Shown here piece after piece: positions 1-4,003 of a stretch of DNA of 5,997 bases. Every line of letters begins with the position of its first letter. Position 1 is the stretch's first letter. The DNA comes from Clostridiales bacterium (GTDB lineage Bacteria > Bacillota > Clostridia > Oscillospirales > CAG-272), in the NCBI GenBank assembly GCA_019415985.1, contig DXYE01000145.1:1-5997 (forward strand), given 5' to 3'. The notes beneath the pieces were generated by a model, which was not told the DNA's origin, searched no databases, and was given only the letters and a program-made list of their open reading frames with translations. Both the position numbers and the translations under genes were made by a program.

Positions 1-9
1 ACCTCTTTT
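1..9 (-). promoter_or_regulatory. Possible ribosome binding site of a leftward gene off the window
   Basis: Read on the minus strand these bases are AAAAGAGGT, a good Shine-Dalgarno core at the very edge of the window. With the leftward promoter at 158-186 upstream of it, this suggests that a leftward (cro-like or early) gene starts a few bases beyond position 1. The start codon itself is not visible, so this is an inference. Confidence 0.3.
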
Positions 10-24
10 CTCACGTTTTTATTG
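9..24. promoter_or_regulatory. Possible degenerate fourth operator
   Basis: TCTCAC followed by GTTT (9-18) matches the left half and centre of the three operators at 166-245 perfectly, but the right half (TTATTG) does not match. It overlaps the first bases of the -35 box of the rightward promoter (22-27), where binding of the repressor could give autoregulation. Weak evidence, given only because of its position. Confidence 0.25.
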
Positions 25-50
25 ACAACCAGTCGTTTTTGGCTTATGAT
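22..50 (+). promoter_or_regulatory. Rightward sigma-A-type promoter for the repressor-immA transcript
   Basis: A perfect -35 box TTGACA (22-27) and a -10 box TATGAT (45-50) are separated by exactly 17 bp. Transcription would start near 57. The first credible rightward start codon is at 274, so the repressor message would carry a leader of roughly 217 nt that includes all three operators. The promoter faces the leftward promoter at 158-186, so the two transcripts would overlap over about 57-151. Confidence 0.75.
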
Positions 51-157
51 ATGGGTGTTGAGGCCAATTGAATAAGCCGGTTCAGCTTTTTGAAAAACGT
101 TTTTTCGAGGGGCTTGGTTTTTTGTTGGCTGTTTTGCGAAACAACTGGTGTGTCTAT

Positions 158-186
158 AGTATAAGTCTCGCATTTGTGAAAGTCAA
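158..186 (-). promoter_or_regulatory. Leftward early promoter with an operator in its spacer
   Basis: On the minus strand, TTGACT (plus-strand 181-186) and TATACT (158-163) are separated by exactly 17 bp. The 16-bp palindromic operator at 166-181 fills this spacer, so a bound repressor would block RNA polymerase directly. This is the arrangement expected of the lytic or early promoter of a temperate element. Start of transcription would be near 151, heading out of the window to the left. Confidence 0.7.
166..181. promoter_or_regulatory. Repressor operator 1
   Basis: TCTCGCATTTGTGAAA is an imperfect palindrome (half-sites TYTCRC around a four-base centre). It is one of three copies of the pattern TYTCRC-RTTT-GYGARA in 80 bp and lies inside the spacer of the leftward promoter. 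The likely ligand is the Cro/CI-type protein encoded at 274. Confidence 0.7.
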
Positions 187-193
187 CAGCGCT

Positions 194-209
194 TTTCACG
201 TTTGTGAGA
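194..209. promoter_or_regulatory. Repressor operator 2
   Basis: TTTCACGTTTGTGAGA is the second copy of the palindromic operator, starting 28 bp after the first. It lies just upstream of the -35 box of the leftward promoter, where it could support cooperative binding with operator 1. Confidence 0.65.
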
Positions 210-229
210 CATTCTCTTTTATAACCAAT

Positions 230-245
230 TTTCGCATTTGTGAAA
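230..245. promoter_or_regulatory. Repressor operator 3
   Basis: TTTCGCATTTGTGAAA is the third copy and the most symmetric, starting 36 bp after operator 2 and ending 28 bp before the repressor start codon. It shares the core CGCATTTGTGAAA with operator 1. Confidence 0.65.
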
Positions 246-273
246 TGTGGATTATGCTAGGAAGGGGATAGGC

Positions 274-780
274 ATGAGCGTTTTTACGGATCGTGTGTCC
301 ATGCTCATCAAGGAACGAGGAATTTCAAAATCCGCAATGCTCAAGGATTTGCACATGGGCAGCGGTACTTTTGCTACTTGGGAAAAGCGAGGTACGATCC
401 CAGGCGGTGACACGCTTGGAATCTTGGCAGAATATTTTCAAGTTTCTGTGGATTATCTTCTTGGTCGCACCAACGATCCGGTCGATTATGAACAAGACGG
501 AGACGCTCTCGCGCAAATTCCGTTGTCTTATGTTGAGGCTTGCGGCGGTGATTTAAAGCGAGCACGCGCAATGATGGAAGCGGCTGATGCGGACGTTACA
601 GGCGAGCGCCGCACTAGCTTTGTAAAAAGAAAAATGCCCACTGCTAAAAACAGCAGCGAGCAACCTAAAGCTAAACTACGTTCGATTAGTCGTTTGGAGG
701 ATTCTGAAATAACGCCCGAACAAGATGAGGAGATTTCAAACTATATTGAGTATCTTTTATCGAAAAGAGGGAAAGAATGA
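274..780 (+). CDS. Cro/CI-family (XRE) repressor, ImmR-like
   Basis: A 168-residue DNA-binding protein, very probably the lysogeny repressor. Residues 5-63 form an XRE helix-turn-helix domain: the helix-turn-helix spans about ISKSAMLKDL to FATWEKRG, followed by the family hallmark FQVSVDYLLGR. The rest (about 70-168) is polar and charged, without a LexA/S24 self-cleavage domain, so induction should depend on another protein. The overlapping downstream gene is an ImmA-type peptidase, as in the ICEBs1 ImmR/ImmA pair, where ImmA cleaves the repressor. The ATG at 274 is chosen because GGAAGGGG (260-267) lies 6 nt upstream; a GTG at 247 in the same frame has no such site and would start inside operator 3. 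Three palindromic operators lie directly upstream. The HTH call is firm; target and partner are inferred from context. Confidence 0.9.
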   Translation: MSVFTDRVSMLIKERGISKSAMLKDLHMGSGTFATWEKRGTIPGGDTLGILAEYFQVSVDYLLGRTNDPVDYEQDGDALAQIPLSYVEACGGDLKRARAMMEAADADVTGERRTSFVKRKMPTAKNSSEQPKAKLRSISRLEDSEITPEQDEEISNYIEYLLSKRGKE

Positions 781-1793
781 GCGCTTCTCTCTTTAAATAT
801 CGAGACGCATTTTACAAATCACAGAAATTTTTTAATTATCTGAAATTAGAATCTTTTCCCGTTGATTTGTTTCAAATATTTTTAAAGGCTAAAAGGCGTC
901 CCATTTTGGTCGTTTCCTTAGATGAATACAATCAAGGCCATATCCCGCTAAAAATTAAGGATGCAAAGTGTTTTTATTATCCAGAAAGAGCATATCTGAT
1001 TGTTTATAACAATCAGAAACCCGCCACAAGAATTCGATTTTCTTTAGCGCATGAACTTGGACATATAGTTTTGGGCCATTTAAATGACGCACGCACAGAA
1101 TTGGAACGCGGCGGTTTGGATGATGTTACGTACCATATTCTAGAAGGGGAGGCAAACACATTTGCCGGAAATTTCCTAGCGCCCCCTATTTTAATTCACG
1201 AGAGAGCAAAAGAACAGAATGATAGTATAACGGCGTCTACAGTTTCTAGATTGTTTAAAATATCCGTTTTAGCTGCTGAACGAAGGCTGATTGATTTTAA
1301 AGAGTGGCATAGCGTTCGCGTGTCACCGCATGAATTAAATATTAGAAGGAAATATGGAGTTTATACGCATCCAAGATACTGTAATAAATGTAAGTGTCTA
1401 TTTTATGGAGCTAAAACAAAATATTGCCCTATATGTGGGAATGGTAAATTATCAAATTTTAAAGGGGAGCCGGAAATGAAATATTCTGGTATAGAGACGG
1501 ATGAAAATGGTAGAATGATTCAATGTCCTGTGTGTGAAAATGAAGAATTTTTAAGCGATAGCGACTATTGCCATATATGTGGCATAATTGCGGTTAATAG
1601 GTGTGAGCATATGTTTTTCACAGACGGGGCGCCTCATGAATATTGCGTTGGTCATGATAAGCCTATTCCGGGAAACGCAAGATATTGCCCTTATTGTGGC
1701 AACAAGACAACTTTTTTCGAAGCCGGTTTGTTAAAGCCTTGGAATAATAAAGAGTTAGAAATTATCGAGGAAGACGATCCCTTACCTTTTTAG
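777..1793 (+). CDS. ImmA/IrrE-family metallopeptidase with cysteine-rich zinc-ribbon tail
   Basis: A 338-residue protein. Residues about 20-180 form the ImmA/IrrE (M78-type) peptidase: HELGH at 92-96 gives the zinc ligands H92 and H96 and catalytic E93, and EGEANTFAGNFLAP (123-136) carries the likely third ligand E125. In related elements such enzymes cleave the cognate repressor upon induction. The gene starts inside the repressor stop codon (ATGA overlap), with AAAGAGGG 5 nt upstream, so the two proteins are translationally coupled. The tail is unusual: CxxC pairs at 202/205 with 217/220, 250/253 with 265/268, and C276, C290, H293 with 304/307 suggest three zinc ribbons, ending in an acidic tail (EIIEEDDPLPF). 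The coding sequence looks clearly AT-richer than the recombinase and host genes, suggesting a separate origin. Peptidase assignment is firm; the repressor as substrate is inferred, and the role of the tail is unknown. Confidence 0.9.
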   Translation: MSASLFKYRDAFYKSQKFFNYLKLESFPVDLFQIFLKAKRRPILVVSLDEYNQGHIPLKIKDAKCFYYPERAYLIVYNNQKPATRIRFSLAHELGHIVLGHLNDARTELERGGLDDVTYHILEGEANTFAGNFLAPPILIHERAKEQNDSITASTVSRLFKISVLAAERRLIDFKEWHSVRVSPHELNIRRKYGVYTHPRYCNKCKCLFYGAKTKYCPICGNGKLSNFKGEPEMKYSGIETDENGRMIQCPVCENEEFLSDSDYCHICGIIAVNRCEHMFFTDGAPHEYCVGHDKPIPGNARYCPYCGNKTTFFEAGLLKPWNNKELEIIEEDDPLPF

Positions 1794-1796
1794 CAA

Positions 1797-1870
1797 ATAA
1801 AAAACCGTCCAGGGTGGCACCCCTGAACGGTCGAGCGTGTAGAAATCCCAGCGGCGGAATTTCCTCCACG
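1797..1870 (-). ncRNA. Predicted ~73-nt structured small RNA (leftward)
   Basis: A consensus minus-strand promoter (1876-1904) and a minus-strand intrinsic terminator (1799-1831) delimit an RNA of about 73 nt with no credible reading frame. Read on the minus strand, its 5' end (CGUG, 1870-1867) pairs with CACG (1839-1836). Inside this, GAAAUUCC (1863-1856) pairs with GGGAUUUC (1849-1842) around a 6-nt loop. A short linker (CUCG) leads to the terminator hairpin. The imperfect pairs are U.G on the minus strand but A.C on the plus strand, so the fold belongs to the minus-strand transcript. It lies antisense to the gap between immA and the small membrane gene and could pair with a polycistronic message. 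I do not recognise a known family; function unknown. Confidence 0.55.
1799..1831 (-). terminator. Intrinsic terminator of the first leftward small RNA
   Basis: Arms 1804-1814 and 1821-1831 form an 11-bp stem with a 6-nt loop. On the minus strand the stem is followed by TTTTTT (plus-strand A run 1799-1804). The single imperfect pair is G.U on the minus strand and C.A on the plus strand, and there is no T run on the plus-strand side, so it terminates leftward transcription. It begins 5 bp after the immA stop codon and could also stop antisense transcription from entering immA. Confidence 0.75.
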
Positions 1871-1902
1871 ACAATATTTTACATTTCTTGGCATATATTG
1901 TC
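1870..1902. repeat. Inverted repeat GACAATAT / ATATTGTC over the small RNA promoter
   Basis: GACAATAT (1870-1877) and its perfect complement ATATTGTC (1895-1902) are separated by 17 bp. The arms cover part of the -35 box and the -10/start region of the leftward small RNA promoter. It may be a binding site for a regulator, or a by-product of two similar AT-rich promoter elements facing each other. Confidence 0.4.
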
Positions 1903-1904
1903 AA
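1876..1904 (-). promoter_or_regulatory. Leftward promoter of the first small RNA
   Basis: On the minus strand, a perfect -35 TTGACA (plus-strand 1899-1904) and a -10 TAAAAT (1876-1881) are separated by exactly 17 bp, with the start expected near 1869-1870. This is among the best promoters in the window and it points away from every visible coding gene, which is the main evidence for a non-coding transcript here. Confidence 0.7.
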
Positions 1905-1923
1905 GGGAAGTGGAGGGGCAGAA

Positions 1924-2256
1924 ATGGGAGATTCATCAGGAATGGTATACTCTTTTGGTCAAGCGGTTGGTGGAGCTATGATTGCGTTATGGGTGATCAT
2001 CATCTGCGTCGCTATTATCGCAATTGCGCTATTGGTTTGGTTCATTTATGTCATGACCAAAATCAAAGGAGAATGTACACGTACTAACAAACTGCTTGCG
2101 GATGTACTCAAAAGACTGGGCCAAGGTGCAATCAACGGGGGCGGTGCATCTGTTTCCGTTTCAGACGAGTTAGCTAAATACAAAGGCTTATTAGACGATG
2201 GGGCGATAACGGAAGAAGAATATAATCTTAAGAAAATTCAGTTGCTGAATAAATAA
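1924..2256 (+). CDS. Small membrane protein with SHOCT-like C-terminus
   Basis: A 110-residue protein of unknown function. Residues about 18-44 are strongly hydrophobic (ALWVIIICVAIIAIALLVWF) and form one membrane segment. A polar linker with a Gly/Ser stretch (about 67-80) follows, then residues 81-109 match the short SHOCT pattern (LAKYKGLLDDGAITEEEYNLKKIQLL), a C-terminal module found on many small phage and membrane-associated proteins. The ATG at 1924 is preferred because GGAGGGG (1912-1918) lies 5 nt upstream; a TTG at 1888 in the same frame overlaps the small RNA promoter and lacks a site. No good rightward promoter is visible, so the gene is probably read from the repressor-immA message. 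Its position between immA and the recombinase, flanked by two leftward small RNA units, suggests a lysogeny or maintenance role, but this is not established. Confidence 0.8.
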   Translation: MGDSSGMVYSFGQAVGGAMIALWVIIICVAIIAIALLVWFIYVMTKIKGECTRTNKLLADVLKRLGQGAINGGGASVSVSDELAKYKGLLDDGAITEEEYNLKKIQLLNK

Positions 2257-2294
2257 AAAAATCCCGCTCGCCCTGCACCACCAGGACGAACGGG
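2255..2294 (-). terminator. Intrinsic terminator of the second leftward small RNA
   Basis: Arms 2263-2275 and 2282-2294 form a 13-bp stem with a 6-nt loop. On the minus strand all 13 pairs form (two as G.U), and a run of seven T follows (plus-strand A run 2255-2261). On the plus strand the same two pairs are C.A mismatches and no T run follows. It overlaps the last bases of the stop codon of the small membrane gene. Confidence 0.75.
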
Positions 2295-2334
2295 GTACCA
2301 TCAGCCGGACGGCAAACGGTACGGCATAAACACC
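2255..2334 (-). ncRNA. Second predicted ~80-nt structured small RNA (leftward)
   Basis: A minus-strand promoter (2341-2369) and a minus-strand terminator (2255-2294) frame an RNA of about 80 nt. After about 12 unpaired bases, a 5' hairpin forms on the minus strand: GUACCGUU (2322-2315) pairs with GAUGGUAC (2302-2295), with two G.U pairs, then a U-U mismatch and GCC/GGC (2313-2311 with 2306-2304) around a 4-nt loop. The terminator hairpin follows without a linker. The G.U pairs would be A.C on the plus strand. It is antisense to the spacer upstream of the recombinase gene, and its architecture parallels the small RNA at 1797-1870. Family and function are not recognised. Confidence 0.5.
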
Positions 2335-2340
2335 ATGCCT

Positions 2341-2369
2341 ATCATACCACACGCCGTCCGAACACGCAA
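2341..2369 (-). promoter_or_regulatory. Leftward promoter of the second small RNA
   Basis: On the minus strand a -10 box TATGAT (plus-strand 2341-2346) is preceded directly by TGG, giving an extended -10 element. A partial -35 TTGCGT (2364-2369) lies 17 bp upstream. The start would be near 2334. The -35 is weak (3 of 6), but extended -10 promoters tolerate this. It lies directly upstream of the recombinase start and reads away from it. Confidence 0.5.
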
Positions 2370-2398
2370 GAGGCATTATGCCCGGAAAGGACGGCAAA

Positions 2399-3940
2399 AT
2401 GAACGGGGTAATTTACGCAAGATACAGCAGCCACAACCAGAGGGAAGAATCCATAGAGGGTCAGATTCGCGAATGCAAGCGGTATGCAGAGCAGCACAAT
2501 ATTACAATAGTAGGGGAGTATGCCGATCGGGCGATTACCGGCCGCACGGATGACCGGGCGGAATTCCAGAAGATGATCCGCGACGCCGAAAAGGGACACT
2601 TCCAGGTGGTGCTTGTCTACAAGCTGGACAGATTCGCCCGTAATCGCTACGACAGCGCTACTTACAGGCTCAAGCTAAAGAAGTGCGGGGTAAAGGTTTC
2701 ATCCGCCATGGAGGCCGTGCAGGACGGCCCAGAGGGCATTATATTAGAGGCTGTGCTTGAGGGCATGGCGGAGTATTACAGCGCCAACCTGTCTCAGAAT
2801 ATCAAGCGCGGCATGACAGACAACGCCATGAAATGCTTGGCCACCGGAGGGGGGCGCTGCCTTGGGTATAAAACCGGCCCGGACAAGAAATATGTTATTG
2901 ACCCGCCCGCGGCCGATACAGTTCGGCTTATATACGAAATGTACGACCAGGGCCATACTTACGCTCATATCGTGGAAACGCTGAATAACCAGGGGCGCAC
3001 TACGTTCAAGGGAACGCCATTTAACAAGAATTCGCTCGGTAAAATCTTGCACAACCGGCGATATATCGGTGACTATGTATGGGGAGATATAGTCGTAGCG
3101 GGCGGAATGCCCCAAATTGTTGACCGAGATTTATGGGAGAGGGTGCAAGCTAAATTGTCCAGGAAAGAAAAAGCCAGCGCCAGAGCGCGGGGGGATTACA
3201 ATTACATTCTGTCCGGCAAGCTGTTTTGTGGAAAGTGCGGCAAGGGGATGATAGGGGATCACGGTACAAGCCGGAACGGCGCTAAGTTTTATTATTATAC
3301 CTGCTCCACCAAGAAGCACGGAGGTTCATGTTCTAAGAAAAGCGTCCGGGCGGAAAAGATAGAGGCCGAAGTAATCCGCACCACAATCCAAACAGTCTTG
3401 CAGGACGATATGATAGAGTATATTGCCGACAAGGTGATGGAATACCAGGCCAAGGACACGGAAGGGGCCACGCTCCTATCAAGCTATAATAACCGCCTCA
3501 AGGAGACAGAAATGGCCATAAACGGCATTCTAAAGGCCATAGAAGACGGTTTGTATACAGCCACAATGAAAGAACGCATGGGGGAGTTAGAGGCCCAAAA
3601 AGAGGATTTAAAGGCCAGTATCAGCCGGGAGGAAATCAACCAAAGAAAAGTAACCCGGGACGAACTGATTTTCTTCCTCGAGCGATTCAAAGGAGGCAAC
3701 CCGGAAGACCCGGAATATTGTCGGCGCTTGGTAGATACTTTTGTTAATTCTATATGGCTGTATGATGATAAGCTGGTGCTCACATACAATTTCAGCGGCA
3801 ACAAGAATACAGTTACACTTGAAATGGTTGAGGCTGCGCTGGATGGAGGCGCGTCCGGATGTTCGGATAAGGCTTGTGCTACTCCACCAACAAAAACCCG
3901 CCATGGTTTTGCCATGACGGGTTTTTGCTATGTTATTTTT
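2399..3940 (+). CDS. Large serine recombinase (integrase); 3' end undefined, no own stop codon
   Basis: Site-specific integrase/excisionase of the large serine family. From the ATG at 2399: resolvase catalytic domain about 2-150 (YARYSS with nucleophile S10; KLDRFAR at 75-81 holding the conserved DR..R motif); recombinase domain about 155-255; zinc ribbon about 272-315 (C277, C280, C302, C311); a helical, probably coiled-coil, region about 360-425; then the C-terminal segment ending in conserved-looking sequence near residue 480. The start is set by GGAAAGG (2384-2390), 8 nt upstream of MNGVIYARYS; an ATG at 2378 in frame has a poorer site. About 510 residues are reached at the terminator hairpin (3892-3926), a normal length for this group, but the frame has no stop there and continues in frame to 5446. 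The end coordinate given is therefore approximate. Identity is firm; the true C-terminus is open. Confidence 0.9.
3892..3926. terminator. Bidirectional intrinsic terminator at the element/host junction
   Basis: Arms 3892-3906 and 3912-3926 form a 15-bp stem with one mismatch and a 5-nt loop. Five A open the left arm and five T close the right arm, so a U run follows the stem on both strands; a second T-rich stretch lies at 3934-3940. It lies inside the open frame that runs from the recombinase to pepD. The mismatch is C.A on the plus strand and G.U on the minus strand, so it may act somewhat better leftward. It could end the integrase message, insulate pepD from the element, or be the original terminator of the gene upstream of pepD. 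Confidence 0.75.
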
Positions 3941-3950
3941 CGCTTTTATC

Positions 3951-3979
3951 TTGTAAGACTAACAGAAATTTGCGATAAT
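3951..3979 (+). promoter_or_regulatory. pepD promoter
   Basis: A -35 box TTGTAA (3951-3956) and a -10 box GATAAT (3974-3979) are 17 bp apart, and TGC directly before the -10 makes it an extended -10 element. The start would be near 3986, giving a leader of under 20 nt before the pepD start. It lies to the right of the terminator hairpin, so pepD keeps an intact promoter despite the insertion. Confidence 0.7.
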
Positions 3980-4003
3980 ATAAAAAATGCAAGAGGGTAT
4001 ATG

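Larger units (their letters stand above)
1..3930. mobile_element. Right end of an integrated prophage or integrative element (partial)
   Basis: The stretch contains a phage-type control region, a CI-like repressor, an ImmA peptidase, a small membrane protein and a large serine recombinase, all reading toward the right edge. Housekeeping metabolic genes (pepD, OPT transporter) with their own promoter follow directly. An integrase gene at the extreme edge of an element, next to its attachment site, is the usual arrangement for serine-integrase phages and integrative elements. The left part, with structural or conjugation genes, is outside the window, so phage and ICE cannot be told apart. The right boundary is approximate: it should lie somewhere between the last conserved recombinase codons (about 3840) and the pepD promoter (3951). 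Serine recombinases use very short crossover cores, so the att site cannot be located from one end only. Confidence 0.75.

Noticed and set aside
68..271. 67-residue rightward reading frame upstream of the repressor
   Set aside because: It begins with TTG without a ribosome binding site, and its sequence covers the leftward promoter and all three operators. It resembles no family I recognise and is best read as non-coding control DNA.
1797..1869. Open minus-strand frame starting with GTG at 1869 within the first small RNA
   Set aside because: The GTG lies at the very 5' end of the predicted transcript with no ribosome binding site, and the frame has no stop before the terminator. An RNA role fits better.
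1868..1899. Rightward promoter for the small membrane gene (ACGACA / TATATT)
   Set aside because: The boxes are poor and the spacing is 20 bp. The same bases form a near-consensus promoter on the minus strand.
2557..2565. 9-nt complementarity between the first small RNA and the recombinase coding sequence (GGCGGAATT)
   Set aside because: A match of this length is expected by chance for a 73-nt RNA against a few kilobases, and it is not near the ribosome binding site.
3892..3926. The hairpin read as an attachment-site repeat of the element
   Set aside because: Large serine recombinases need only a very short common core, and the other end of the element is not in the window. The A and T runs fit an intrinsic terminator better.
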